A stretch of 64,000 nt of DNA from Geosiphon pyriformis (taxonomy: Eukaryota > Glomeromycota > Glomeromycetes > Archaeosporales > Geosiphonaceae): positions 234,434 through 298,433 of the forward strand of contig JAAOMT010000176.1 of the NCBI GenBank assembly GCA_016748015.1, written 5' to 3'. The translations under genes were made by a program, and so were the position numbers. Within the stretch, counting starts at the first letter, position 1. Every line of letters starts with the position of its first letter. This document shows, piece by piece, positions 49,180 to 63,010 of the stretch. The notes below the pieces were generated by a model that saw only the letters and a program-made list of their open reading frames with translations, did not search any database and was not told where the DNA came from.

Positions 49180-50560
49180 TTGAGTTAAAATATTCTTAGA
49201 TTGTTTTATTTGCGACAAGCCATTGGCATTTTTATTTTTTTTTTTGTAATATACTGTATAATTAAATAGTAAAAGTTCTATTTTTCATCTAGCATAGTAA
49301 TTATTTCAAATTTTTGCTTTTGGATTAAAGTCAGTCCTTTATAATTAGTATACACATCAAACTTTTGGCTCAAATATTCTTTCTATTTCATGACTGCCCA
49401 ATAGATTGCTAAGTGTTTCAATACTAGTGTTTTATAGTTTTTTTTTAGCTGGACTCAAACTTTAGCTGGCATATGCTACTGGATGTTTTTTTCTATCTGG
49501 TTCTCTCTGCAATAGTACTGCTCTCAATGTTTGGCCTAATGCATTAGTAGTAATAATGAATAGTTTGCTGTGATCTGAATACATTAACACTGGAGCTTGA
49601 ATAAGCTTTTTTTTTAATATGTTGAAAGCTTCTTACTGGTTTTCTGTCTATTTATATTTGGTGTTTTTTGATTGGAGCTGGTGTAATAGCTAAGCCAGTT
49701 TAGAAAAATCTTTGATAAAATGCAATAGTATTTAGCAAATCCCAAAAATGCTCTTAGTTCTGTCAAGTTGGTTGGTACTAGAAAGTTTTTGATTACCTTA
49801 ATCTTGTCTAAATCTGTTTTAATACTGTCTTTGCTCACAACATGTCCCAAAAACTTGAATTCAGTTTTTCCAAAAAAACACTTGGTTGTATTTAATTTTA
49901 ATTCAGCTCTTCTTAGTTTTTCAAATACTTGTTGAAGATAGTGTAAATAATCATTAAATGTCTTAAAGAACACATTGGTGTTATCCAGATATATGACTAC
50001 TAATTTTCATAGCAGCCCAGTATAGACAATTTTCATAAGCCATTGAAATGTGGCAGGAGTATTTATCAAGCCAAATGGCATAACTTCAAATTCGAAATTT
50101 TTTTTTTGAGTTGTAAAAGCTGTTTTCTTCTTGTTTTCTGGTTTCATGGCTACTTGTCAGTAACTACTGTCTAAGTTTAAAGTTAAAAACCATTTTTTTC
50201 CTCCAAAAACATCGAAAAGTTCTTGGATTTTTGGAGTTGGATAGCTATCTCTTTTTGTTATTCTATTAAGTTTTCAGTAATTTACACAAAAGCATATTTT
50301 CCCATTCTTCTTATGAACTAGTACCACTGGTGATGACTATAGACTTATTGATAATTGAATTAACCCATTGTCTAACATCTAATTAATCTCTTGTTTGATG
50401 ATTTTATGGCTTGCTAGTGGTATTCTATATGCTTTCTGTTTAATTAGCATCATATTTTCAGTTTTTATCTGATGTTGGATTATGTCTGTTCTGCCAAATT
50501 TGTTTTCACTGGCAAAGATGTCATTAAAATTGTTAAGTAATATCTTAAGCTATATATATT
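49180..50560 (-). pseudogene. G3 reverse transcriptase and RNase H
   Basis: The frame containing 49614-49973 reads LQQVFEKLRRAELKLNTTKC and KFLGHVVSKDSI, typical of the RT thumb. Just upstream the active site reads YLDN rather than YLDD (GAC to AAC), so the enzyme is dead. RNase H follows with several stops. Confidence 0.8.
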
Positions 50561-50989
50561 GTAATGGGTCTAAATTTCTCAAGTTTATCTGTTCCAATTG
50601 TTCTGGTTGGAGCAGATAACATTCTTCTTATTCATATATTGTTTATGATGTGATATTTACATATCCACACAGTTGTGCAAAGTTTAGAATGGGATTTGGT
50701 AATTGTTCTTTAACTTCAGTGGTTAAATATCCAATGGTAGTTCTTTTTGGTATCTTGATAATATCTTCTGTGTTATTGTAAATAAAAATTTTAATGTAAC
50801 TGTGGTTTTTGGCTGGTATGTATAGATTGACTAATCCAATCTCTCCTGATTTACAAAGTTTTGCTTTTGTCTTAAAAATCTGAACCTTTTACTTTTCTCT
50901 TTATGGCTACTATGTACTAATCATATAATGGAATGGAAATTAATTGACAAGTAGAGATAATTTCTTCTTTGTTAACAATTTTTTCTTCT

Positions 50990-51400
50990 GCCATGTTGAT
51001 TGATACATCTATTTTATCTATAGATTCAAATTTCTGTATCCCTTTAGCTGTAATTCCTAATTTTTTCCAGTTTCCTAGTAATACTAATTGAGTCATTTTA
51101 ACCAAAAACAGGAATATTGCCTGTGCTATCTTTTTGTTTGGCTCTATAATATAGGCTTTTTCTGAGTTATTTTGTAGTATAGCAATGATATTTCCTACAT
51201 ATCTTGTATTAATTATTCTTTTTCTTATATTAATTCTTTTTTTTGCTAGACTATTTCTTGATGCTAGTTAAACCATTGTTGTTGTTGGGATTTTCAGTGC
51301 TATTTTAAGATTAATACAGATGTATGAGTGTGGTTCTAATTTGATGACATTTTTTCCTGGATATCTCAAATCAAACTCTGCATCAGTATCATGTGCATGT
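50990..51400 (-). pseudogene. G3 dUTPase-like domain
   Basis: Motif I AEFDLRYPGK, II SRNSLAKK, III RIINTRYVGN, IV EPNKKIAQAI and a damaged motif V (KGIQKFES where G1 has RGTQNFGS). As in G1, motif III has Asn where catalytic dUTPases have Asp. A TAA interrupts between I and II. Confidence 0.75.
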
Positions 51401-51639
51401 TCTGATATGATATCTTTATTATTATTACTGAATTATTTAAGTTTCTGCTCTTTGGTGAGATCAAAAAGCACAATATATTGTTTAGAGTTTGAGTCTAAGT
51501 TTGAATCATTGTCATTTTGGTTGCCATATTGGATGGAGCTAGAACTGGTGTTTTTATCATTCTCATTGTCAAAGTTTGAATTGGGATTGAAAATTAATTC
51601 CCGATTTGGATGCACAGCTGCTGATTGGTTTTTTTTCTT

Positions 51640-52500
51640 CTGGAATCATGTAGATCATACATGGTAGTAGATTGTAAATGAAATTACACTCATTACAATA
51701 TTGGAAGTCATATGGGATTAAGTAGTATTGACACAGTTGAGTATTTAACTGTTCTAAACATTGCTCTTGCTCTTTTTTTGTTAGTGCTAAACACTAGTAG
51801 TGCTCATGGAATTCTTTGGAATTATTTTCAATATTGCCAAAGACATTGAACATTGGAATATATTTAGATTCTAAAAGGATTAATAGATTGTTTTTAATTT
51901 CCAGCAACTTGCTGGTTGTAGCACCTTTTGTCTTTGCACTTACTATTCTCCAGATCTTATGTTTATTGTGAGAATATCCTTCCAAATATCACAATGTTTT
52001 TTTCTATGCATTGTTAATTGGAGTGTCTTTATATACCCAGTTATTAATTAGAATTATGTATTGACATGTCTCTTCTCTGCCAGAAATGTTGTTCCACATC
52101 CTCTTATTAAACAAAATAGTTCCATAGATAAGACAAGATTTATTATCCCATTTTTTTTGTCTTTTTGGTCATCCAAATTATTCTAGGACACATGGGCAAT
52201 AATAAAATTTTGTTGCCATTACATATTCCTTATTATTGCTGCAGCATGCACTTATTAACAACAATTTCTTGTCACAATTGATGTATATCAGTTTCAGTCG
52301 GTAATAGTTAGATGGTTGTGGTAGAGTGTAAGTGTATAGACTATAAATGGTAGTTGGTGTTGATTCTTCTTTTTTTTCTTCCTTTTTCTCTTATTATTAT
52401 TATTTTTCCACTCCCAATTTGGTGGCAGTTCATTATGGTTACTGTTATTCCACAATGTTTGGTCAGTGTTTTAAATAAGTTCTTCTTTCTGTTTTCCTTT
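51640..52500 (-). pseudogene. G3 cysteine-rich module remnant
   Basis: Located between protease and dUTPase as in G1. Several Cys codons remain but stops are frequent and no clean CXXC series can be read through. Assigned mostly by position and patchy similarity to G1 20690-21345. Confidence 0.45.
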
Positions 52501-52737
52501 CTACTATTGTTCTAAGTCAAAATTGGTGATAACTTGTTGTGGTTTTTATTGGCCCAAAAAACTTGGTAAGCTTCCCAAGTAGGTTTTTTTTTCATTATTG
52601 AACTTGATAAGTGGTGCTGGCATGTTGGTACTGGTTTTGAAATGACTACACATTGCTGGTACTTATGTGTGTTATCCATTCTGATTGAATTGCAACTCTT
52701 GGGTAGTCTAGTCAAGCATCACATTTGTTTTGAACAG

Positions 52738-53013
52738 TTAATTATTACCAACAAGTGCTTGATATTGGGTGGCTTCTATGACTAATACCTTGATTGATAT
52801 AATAATGCCATTGACTTCAATAAATAAGTTATCTATTTCATCAATTATAGTCTTGGTGGCTCCATCAGCTGTAATTATCCTTGTGCTGGCAGCTTGATCA
52901 ACTTGACAACCTAATTGGTCTATGAGTTGTTTTGTGATAATGCTGCCAGCTGATTTATTATCTAGAATCAGTTTAATGAGATGGCCATCAATTTTGGCAT
53001 TAGTGTACATCAC
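52738..53013 (-). pseudogene. G3 retropepsin-like protease
   Basis: 92 codons open: LILDNKSAGSIITKQLIDQL then IITADG and IKVLVIEATQYQALVGNN, aligning with the G1 protease. The active-site loop is DNK where DSG is expected, two G-to-A steps away, so it should be inactive. Confidence 0.8.
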
Positions 53014-53589
53014 AGTGATAGATTTTTTTTCAAGTATGGCTCCACTAAATAAAAGAATTTTTAACAGTTCTTTGATTTCAAAGGGAAATATAGCTGCAAG
53101 TGACTCATTTTCTATGACAGTAGCTGGTAGAATGTTGTTAGTAGGTGTTTGGTTGTAGTTGGTTTCCTAATTATTGGATAAGGCATCTTTGGAGGTTATT
53201 AGAAGACTTAAATAATGTTAAAAATTCGGGTTTTGGGTGTATTCAGTGCCCGAATTCTGCTGTCGAGATCCTGATTGTTGAATTGAAGAACTGGAGATTA
53301 GTTGATGGACTATTATCACCAATCTTTAGCTTTGTTGTATTATTCTTGGCCTTTGGATTCCATTTTGAGGTAGGTTTTGTGGCAGTATTTAAGTTGGTTG
53401 AGGCTGATATATTACTTGTGGCTGCAGTTAATATATTATGGGTGCTAGAGTTTGATATATTGGCAGTTAATATAGTAATTGCTGCATCATTAATAGGTAA
53501 TTCTGATAATACAGTTCTGAGTTTGGTTGGTATCTCAGAGTTTAAAACTGGTGATTGGGGTTTTGAACTGATTTCTCAATTATTAGTTA

Positions 53590-55380
53590 TTTAAGCAACA
53601 GTGACAGTTGATTTGTAAGTGTTCTTGTTTCCCACAATAGTGGCAATTATGTGTTTCCTATTGTCACTATTAATTGGTTGAGAATGAGGGATACAACTGA
53701 CTTTGGAAATGATTTATGTTTCTTGAATTATTGTGTTATTGTAAAGACTAATAAATTGTGTAATTGTTAGTTAAATATCCTTCTAGTTTCTGATTAATTG
53801 AATTACTGAATTGTTTCAGTTTAGAATCCAAGTCAGATAATTCATTTATTACTAAATTTACAGCTTGAGTGTGATTGGCTTTAAGTTCAGCTGCTTTAAA
53901 ATCTCTGGTGTTTGTAATAATAGTTTGAAGCTCTGCCAAATACAATGGACATATGCATTGGAAGATGCTACTGCACAGGCCTCTAATAAATTGGTTTAGG
54001 ATTTGTGGTATTGTAAAATAATCAGTCTGTATTGCCTAAATTTGGCACAGAATTCTGTAAAAGCATCCTAAATAAGTAGTGACTGCTTTAGTTTCTCCTT
54101 GCTTAATGGTAGTAAAGATGTTGGCTAAGTGGTTAATGCTGTTATTATTGCTAAAATATTACAGGAATGCAAACTTAAATGCATTGAAATCTTGGAGTTT
54201 GTTAACCAAGCTTTAATACTATGAGTTGGCAGTATTCTAAAGAAAATATGGAATGGCTTGCATAACTCTGGTGTTATTCCATCTATTGGCTGTAATGGCT
54301 TTTTTAACATTGTTTAGCCACACTTGGGCATTATTTTCTTCGTTCATAAACTTTTCAAGTTTTGCTATTGGGACATAGACTATTGGATCCAAGTTTGGTT
54401 GTTGTTGTTGTTGCTGTTGAGATGATAACTGAATTTAAAGTTGTAATAATGGCTGTTGTTGTACAGCAACTAGTGGTAAGTTGATAATGATTACTAAAGG
54501 TAAGTGTTGTTGATTATTAATATCAGAGATTGAATCATTCTGATTTTGCTGATTATCAAGGTTAGAATTGTTCTGATTTTCCTGAGTTTGAATATTCAGG
54601 GTTTTAACTTCTGGGTTTTCTACAATCAAATTCTGGTAATTAAATTCCTGATTGTCATCTTTCTCTTCTTCTGATTCAGTTATCTCCCAAGAACTTATGG
54701 TTTCGAAATCTGGTTGAAGTAGCAGTGATTAAAATCCTGATGGAATTAGAGATCATGATTTGAATCTTTCAAAGTAATTGTCATAAGTTCCTAATAATTC
54801 TGTTTTCTTTTGTTTACTTTAAAATAGGAGTCATCCAAATGTTAATGTTACATTTAATGTAAATGTGTCTGCTAATATAATATTGATGGTACTTCTGGGT
54901 ATATAATGATATGATGGATATAATAAAAATTCAATTCTTTGTTTCTTCTATATTGGTAATTGTATTCTTTTTGGAGTTGCTGCTGGTGTTTGTAACTTTC
55001 CTTTACTCTTATCTGTATAGGTAATAGGGAATTGTTGTTGAGTGTATCTTTCAATTTCTTGATTAATTTCTCTGATGATTGGTGTAAAATTGTGATTTCA
55101 TAGTAAGCTGGTATGTTAGATTAATTCTGTATAGAAATTTTTTTTTGCTGATTCAATGTCAACTGGTCTTTTAAGAAAATCTGTAATTTTTTTGTTGATG
55201 TAAAAGTTGAAAACTGATTCTGCCAGATAATGGTTGTTGGTTAAGCCCAATTGTTGACTGTACTGTTAAAATAAATATTTAGTGAATTCTAAATGATTTG
55301 TCCCTATTATTTTTGATTCTGCCACTTTTGGATGATTGCTGTTGGTGCTGGTTCTCTGTAGAATTATACTTTACAGGAAG
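53590..55380 (-). pseudogene. G3 gag
   Basis: The frame starts after a TAA close to the primer site with no ATG; GTGGCAGAA (about 55327) matches the GTGGCA of G1. Capsid signature: YVPIAKLEKFMNEENNAQVW then NRWNNTRVMQAIPYF. The zinc knuckle CHYCGKQEHLQINC lies near 53610-53660. Numerous TAG, TGA and TAA codons interrupt. The Gln-rich part at 54380-54620 comes from a CAA/CAG repeat. Confidence 0.75.
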
Positions 55381-55385
55381 CACCA
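55374..55385 (-). other. Primer binding site of G3
   Basis: On the minus strand TTTGGTGCTTCCTG follows the 5' LTR, with TGG starting two bases in, as in G1. Confidence 0.55.
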
Positions 55386-55387
55386 AA

Positions 55388-56259
55388 TGTTACAAGAGAT
55401 TATTTGGGATCTCAAAGCAAATAACAAATTCATAACTTGATACTCAATTGATATAATGATGTTGATTTCTAAAGGTATTATGAATTTGAAAGTTTTGGTT
55501 AAGTTTTTTGTATAATAGACAGAGATTTACTATGGTGAGTTTTGGTTGATTTCTCAAGTTATTTTCTTAATTTCTGTCTTCAGTATAGTAGCTGGTTTAA
55601 TCTGACAGTCTTGCTTTTCTGATAAGTTATCTATTACTATATATATAATTTTACTCTTATTTCTGAGTCTTTTATCAGGCTATTTATAATGTTAATAACT
55701 CAGTACTTTAATTCTTTTAATCAATTAGTATACAACAACTGAAAGAAAAGAAAAAATAATAAAAGAAAAGACAAGAAAATATAAAGAAGTTAAGCCAAGA
55801 CAATTAAGTTAGTATTCCATCAATAGTCATGATCAAGAGCTATTGTTTCAGTGTGGTCAAGTATTAATTATTATCAACATGAAGTGTTGATAGTAAAAAG
55901 TGGATTGAGATAGCAAATAATTATTTATTAATACTTATGATTTGAAAAGATTGCTTAGATCAAATTTAAATTGGGAGATCTGTCTTTTCTACTTCTAATA
56001 CTACTACTATATATACATAATTAAAATTCCTCAATTCCTTAATTCTTCACACCAAGAATCCTGGAATTCCTGGAATCCTGCAATTCTTTTGAAAGGAATC
56101 CTAAAATTCTGGAATTCTGTAATTTTTTATACAAAAATCCTGAAATTTTTGGAATTTTGCAATTCCTCTAAGAGAAATTCTGGAATTCCATATTTATTAC
56201 AACTACTTTTAATTGGCTAATTTATATGCTAATATACTCCCTATATTCTATAAGTAACA
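55388..56259 (-). repeat. 5' LTR of G3
   Basis: 872 bp from TGTTACAAGAG to AAGTAACA. Differences from the 3' LTR (46228-47089) are mainly transitions. ACAT follows directly. Confidence 0.9.
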
Positions 56260-56499
56260 ACATTAAAACTTAAAAATAATAAATTATTATTCTTATTAAA
56301 AAAACAAAAAATTTATTTAAAATTATAATAGAACCAAAAAAAACAGTAACAAAAATCAAAAAAATAAACAAAAACAAAAAATTTAGTTTAAATATTAATT
56401 TTAAAATTTTATTTAATAAAAACTTTATATTTTTTTAATATATTTAATTTTAATTTCAAAAAACTTAATTTTAAAAAAGAAGTTTTTTATTTTCTTATT

Positions 56500-58372
56500 G
56501 TTTTTTTTCAATATTTCTTAAGGTAATAATCTTTTTGTTGTAAATTTAGAAGCTGTTTTAAGTAGTAGTATAACTAAAAAACAGACATCTAAAAAAGCTT
56601 TTTATAATTTTGTTAATAATTTTTTTTCTTAAAGAAGAGAGTTATGCTTAATAATATCAAACATTCTAGTAATAAAAAAAAATTTTTTTAGTTAAGTTTA
56701 ATTCTAATAGTAGTATGTTCTCGGATATAGATAGTTGTCTAATAATAATAAAAGCAGTGGTTTTATAACTAATATTAATAATAGATTTTTTTTGGGTTTA
56801 GTTGCTACTATTTTTAAAGCCAATAAAGTAATTTCTAATGTAATTTGTGATTTTTTCCTTGGTTCTTTTAACTTTAATATGGAAAAAAAAATTGGATTAT
56901 TTCTATTTTCTCTTAATATTTTCTTGAACAAAAGATAAGTTGATTTTAAAATTATAAAAACTTTAGTTAAAATGACTATTAAAAAATTTTTTGTTTTGAA
57001 TATTAATCTATCAATAATAAAAGGCAAATTGAAAATAATTAAAACTTAGGTTATTAGAAAAAATTTTTTAACTGTAAATAGTTTTGGGAGATCACTACTT
57101 TTTCAAAATTTGAAAAAATTATTAAATCTATATTTATATCTAAAAGAAACATAAAAAAGACTGTAAACAACAATATTAAAAAACAAAAATTCTGTTTAGA
57201 TTAGACTGTAATAATCAAAAAAATTCCCATAAATATGTTAAAAAAAATAATTATTACCATAGTATTTAAGTTTAGTTAGATAGTGTTAATTTAATTACAA
57301 CTAATTGAATTGTGACAAAAAGCTATTATAGAGTTTGCCAAATCAGTTTAGACAGATTAGTTAATAGCTAAATAGTTGTTTTTAATCAGAAAAAATTTGG
57401 TATATATGACAAAGACTATAAAAAATTATGATATTTAAATATTTAAAAATTGTTTTAGAGCTATTTTGTTTATCTTGCCTATAGAAATAATGGCTTATAA
57501 TTTAAGCATTTTATTGGAGAAAGCAAATAAAAAAACTTGTATTATTAATTATTTATATGAAATTGACAATAAAATTTGCTGTATTGTAATTGGTTTTAAA
57601 ATTAAAAATAATTTAAAATCTGTTTTTTGTATAGAGCCAATTTTGGATAATATAAAACTTTTTTGGATTAAGTTTGGATTTGGTTTGATATGAAAAATAT
57701 AGACATATTGGGCATTTTGCTCTAAAATATAACACATCTAGTGCTTTTGTTTTTTTATTTTTAAAAGTATTTAAGAAGTCTGTTTTGAATAAAAATTGTT
57801 TTCAACCAGCCAAATTATATGTCAAAAAATGTGTTCTTATCTTTTGTTTTGTTGTTTTCAATAACAAATTATAGGCTTAAATGGTTTTGTTGACTTCTAT
57901 TTTAGATAATATATGTACTAGTTTTGAGTTTTTTTTCTTTGGTATTCTGTGATTTAATAAAGCTTTTTCTGCTTTTCTAAATAATTCTTTTGTTTGTGCT
58001 TGTTTGGTCTTTTTAAAGCATTCTTTAGAACTGCTGGCTAATTAAGTTTTTGGTATTGTAAAAAAACTAAGTAACATAAAATTGGTGTTTTTGGTTTTTG
58101 GTTTTTAGTTTACTCTTTTAACTGTTTTTGTGGCTTTAAATTTTAGTGTAAGCTTGAATATAGTTGTAGACAATTTGCAGATGTTATTTTTTTGTCTTTA
58201 TTAGTACTAATTAAAGTTTTAATTTTAGGTTTAAGTAGTTTTAAGATTTGACCACCAAGATAAGTAGTTTAAAATCAAAGATAATAGCTTTTAAGACTTT
58301 TATTAATATAATTTTAGTAAGATTAAATTAGTTGAGTGTTGGTTCAGATTTGTTAATGTTTCTTTCATCTCA
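56500..58372 (+). pseudogene. LINE C ORF1 remnant
   Basis: The clearest block, 57466-57693 (ILLEKANKKTCIINYLYE, then KSVFCIEPI), matches copy B (ILLEKADRKTCVINW, then ESIFHMKPI). The upstream part follows B ORF1 base by base with many stops. The ORF2 start ATG has become ATA (CAATAAGT, near 58373). Confidence 0.7.
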
Positions 58373-61300
58373 ATAAGTAATTTAGTTTAAAAATTTGCTA
58401 TTTACAATATTAAAAATATGAACAATAAAACTAAGCAAAATAATGTTGCTAAATAGTATAAAGACAATAGCAATTTGGTATTAATTATTATAAAAACTAA
58501 GCTAAAAACAAATACTGAGTCTTGAATTAAAAACAAATTTGATGGGATTAATATGTTTAGTTCTGGCATAGATATGGGTTTTAGAGATACAAATGTTACA
58601 TTAATAATAATAAATTTTCTGACTTATTATGTATTAAAAATCTTTGAAATTTCTGGTTGAATTATTTCTGTTTAATTTTTTTTAAGAACAAGATATTATT
58701 ATTTGTTATTAGACTGTATATTAGAGTTTTAGCTGAAACTAAGTTTTCTTAAGCTGTTAATATTAACAAATTCATAGTTAATGTTTTTAATATTAGCATA
58801 TATATAATCTTAAATAAGAATTTTAATAAAGATAGTTTTAAGTAAAGTGTTAATTTTAAGAAATATCTTGAATTAAAATTGTATAATTTTTTTTATAAGA
58901 ATATTATATTTATTTAACCAACTTAAAATAATTCAAGAAATGTAAATAAGATTATCAATTATATTTTTGTTAATAAATATCTTTTATCTGTCTTAATAAG
59001 TCAAAAAAATTTTAATATTTCTGAATTTTTTGATACCAACCACAAAACTGTCTTAGTTTTTATTTATTTAGATGGTTTTTTAAATATTTATCTAAATAAT
59101 ATTTCCAAACAGACCAACAAAAATTGGTAAAAGTTTAGATTAAAAGATATAAATTTTACCAAATAAATAAATTTCAAGAAATGTTCTTGTGCTAAGTTAT
59201 TAATAGTACAAGATAAGTTTTTAAATACAAATAATCTTGGAAATTTAAATGTAATATAAAGAGTTTTAAGTGAAATAATAGTAAATTTGACTAATAAAAT
59301 GTTTTTTAAGCAATGATTTAATGTATTTGATTGTTTAAAAAATAAACAGTTTTCTAAGTTTTACAAATTAGAATTGTTAATTGTTAAGTTAATAAGAATA
59401 ATAAGTTTAGATAATAAGTTATAATTTAATTATCTTGTTAAAATTTGGTTAACTATTAATAAAGTGAAGACATTTAAAATCAGCAGTATAGTTTACAACA
59501 ATATAAGTTTCATAAATATAGCCAAATATTTATTAAGAATTAAAAAAATATTAAAAAACTAAATATTATGAATTTAAAATGGCCAAAAGTATATCTGTTA
59601 AGAAAACAATTAAAAAATACATAGAAAAGTTCAGTTCTAATAAGAAAAACATAATAAGAAACATCTTGAAACAACTATTTTGAAAGATAATTTTGGATTA
59701 TTTAATAATTGGAAAAGAATTGGTTTTAGAGCCAATTAAGGTAAAGCTTAAGATTAATAAAATTATAATAAGATAAATAAAAAAGTATAATGTGTTTTTA
59801 GTTTTGTCTAATTTGTGGTTTTGCCAATATGTATCTCTAACTTATATAAATGAAAATGCCTTTTTAAGTATAATAAATACAGTCAGCATAAAAGAATTAG
59901 TTTTAATAATTAATGAACTGTTTAATAGCAAAACTACTAATTTGTTTAATATATTTAATAAACTTTAAAAACATTATAATAACAAAATATTAAAATGTTT
60001 TTTAGATTTAATGAATATTTATTTGGCTTTTGGTAATATTTTAGTGCTTTGAAAGAGAATATAAGTCTTAATAATTTTCAAGTCTTATAAGTAAAATAGA
60101 GTTTTAATAAATACTTAATCTATAGTATTTATTAAAATAACTAGAAAATTTTGTCTAAAATTCTGTTAAATTGTATTTTATTTGCTTGTAGTGTATTTAA
60201 TATTCTTTGTAATAATAACTTTTTTGTTTTAAAAGATACTTCAATTAGATTTTTTGTATTTGCTATTGATTTAATCATAAAAAATACTTTAAAAAAGGGC
60301 TAAAAGCTATAATTTCTGCAAAATATGTACAAAGTATACAATTCAGTTAAATAATACTATTTGAAAGCTAGTTTAAAGTACATTAAAATATGTAAAAAGT
60401 TTATTAATTTTTTTGTCAATATATACAAAAACAAAGTTAATAGAATAATAACTGATTTTGGTTTTTCAAATAACTACAAAATACATGATAGACTAAATTA
60501 AAATGAAATTTTTTTACAACTTTTTTAGAAAATTTTTTATAATTCTTTATTGTATAAGATAAAAAAACACAAATATTTGTATAAATATTAAATCAACACT
60601 AATTTTGTAGTAAAAATAGGCAGAATAGGGCTTAATAAAAAGAAAATTTTTTTTTTATAGTAGATGTTTTTATCAATAATATAATTTAAATAAGAAATAG
60701 TTAAGCTTTAATATAATATATTTTGAACATAGCCAGTTAGTTTTTTAAAATTAATAATAATATTATTAACAATAACAAAACAGTTGTAATTTTTATTAAT
60801 CAAAGAATTAAAAATGTTTTTTTGCATATTAGTAATTGGCCAATTTTTATTATTAAGTATGATAAAACCCATAGATACTTGAGAATTTTTCTAATAAAGA
60901 GTATGTCTAAGTCAAGTTTTGCCAAAACATATGTAAATATCAGATTTTTTTTAATATGATGCTTAGAAAAACATTATTAAATAAACAATTTTTTTATTTA
61001 GTTTTAGCAGTTTTGTATCTTATAGTTAATTATCAGACACAGTTTAGTTTTGTGTTTAAAAACACATGTTAAAAATAGAATATCTTGCTAAGAAAAAAAT
61101 TTAAGTTCAAGATCTGTTTGCCAAGAGATTTTTTTAATAAAGCTTTGTATAAATTAAAGTCTTTTAAATAGATACCAGCAAAGACCAAAATAGCTTTAGT
61201 AGTTAGGTTTTTTAATGTGACAAGTATTTTTAGCCAGTTGTTTGAGCACTTTTTTTTGAATTTACAAGTTTTGAATTGGGTGTCTATAAACTTTCTGTAA

Positions 61301-63010
61301 TATTTAATTAAATTAAAAGTTAATGCTATAAATAATTTTTTGGTGAATGTTGTAAAGATTTTTTGAATATTAAAACATTTTTGGCCAATAATTTGTTTAG
61401 TGCTTTTTATAATTCTGGCCACTTTTTAATACTTAAGATATTAGAAAATTCTTATTACTTTGAAATTGTTTATTCTTTAAAATATTTTAATATGGCTTTT
61501 AATAACAGATTGTTGAACAAGCATGGGTTAGTTATAAATTAAAAAACTTTTTGTTATTAAAAAAATTTAAGTTTAAGAGATCTATTATTATAGTTTAAAA
61601 AAACATTAGTTTATATTAAAAATTTTTTTGTTGAATCTAATAGTATTGGTTTCAGCTTTAAATGTTTTGATTTTTTATGTTCAAAAAAGTTTTTAGATAT
61701 TTAAAAACGTTATATAAGTTGTAAGCAGAGTCTATTAATGTTTATATAAATAATTTACTAAAATACTTAAATACTATAAAAGTAATTAGTAAGACAATGA
61801 TTTATTTTTCTGAAATTAAAATGAATATAGATGTCAAGATACATAAGTTATTGTCTTTTATAATATTAAAATTACAGACAATTGTTTTAACATTAAAGTG
61901 TATTTCTTTTTTTTGCTCAATAATTTTATATATAGACAGCCAAACTATTATTAATATGTGTATTTCAGAAATTAAGCTGTATTTTTCTGATTTTTAAAAC
62001 AAGTATTGGGCAGAAAAATTTTATGTAACCAATTTACTAAGATTAAAAAACATTTTTATTAATAGATAAAAGTCAAAAGCCATTCAAGAAATACTGGTAA
62101 TAACAGAGTGAATGCTTTTGTATATAGTATTATGTACTTTTATTTGGCTTTTTTTGTTGGAATTTATAAGAGATATATTATAACTAATAGTTTGGTTGTG
62201 TTAAAAAATGCTTATTACTTTGTTTACAACATTTATCATATTATTTGTTATGCTTATTGAAAAACAGATTCTGGTTCTAAAATTGTAGATAAATTGTTTA
62301 TTTAAAATATAAATTAGATTAATACTGTTTTAGTTTGACATTCAAACTTTCATATGCTTTCTGAATTTATCAACAAAACTTTAGCTGCTTTTTGTACTTA
62401 TTTTATAAAGACAGTTTATAGGAGATTACTAGTTGCAGTTAGAAAAAAACTTTATAACAAGAATTATCTAAGTATTTTGTGTTTAATATATAATAATATT
62501 AAACTGTTTAATTATGTTTTTACCTATTTAAAAAATATATTTGTGTGTTTTGATATTTTGCTAGAACATATTAAACTATAAAAGTTTTTGGTAGAGATTT
62601 GCTTTTTGTTATCTTTTTTAGTATTATGTACTTTTTACTTAGACATATTAGATATTAGAATTTATACAATTTTGTGTAAAGATTTTGTTTTTAAGAACTA
62701 ATCTGATAAGATAACATCAATCTTGGATAATAATAAAAAAACTATGTTAATAATAATTAATTTTATTTATTAATTGGCTAAAAAGTATTGTAGTAAGTTG
62801 TGATTGTTTAGATTAAAGTTCAGAATAAACATAAAGAAAAGCAGTCTGATAAATAATATAGATATAATACTTGATAATATTAGTGGCTTTTTTAATTTTT
62901 TGTTGACTAAGGTAGTATATTTACTTAATATTAATAGATTTTTTGTTATCAATTTTAAATTGTACAAAGCATGTTTTTTTTTAAGCATTAATAGTAAAAC
63001 AAAAATATAT
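58373..63010 (+). pseudogene. LINE C ORF2 remnant
   Basis: RNase H is readable at 61797-61997 (LQTIVLTLKCISFF, then YIDSQTIINMC against LDSQTAINTC in B). The C-terminal part is at 62354-62581 (YRRLLVAVRKKLYNKNYLSI against HRKLPVVVRKRLYDKCYLSV in A). RT and endonuclease are recognisable only at the nucleotide level. Confidence 0.72.

Larger units (their letters stand above)
46228..56259 (-). mobile_element. Ty3/gypsy LTR retrotransposon G3 (family II), complete with target duplication
   Basis: 10.0 kb on the minus strand with LTRs at 46228-47089 (3') and 55388-56259 (5'). The 4-bp target duplication ACAT lies at 46224-46227 and 56260-56263. Module order is identical to G1 although sequence similarity is only moderate: gag, protease, Cys-rich module, dUTPase, RT-RNase H, integrase, 3' ORF. 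Stops and Asp-to-Asn changes at catalytic sites (RT YLDN) show it is inactive. Confidence 0.9.
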
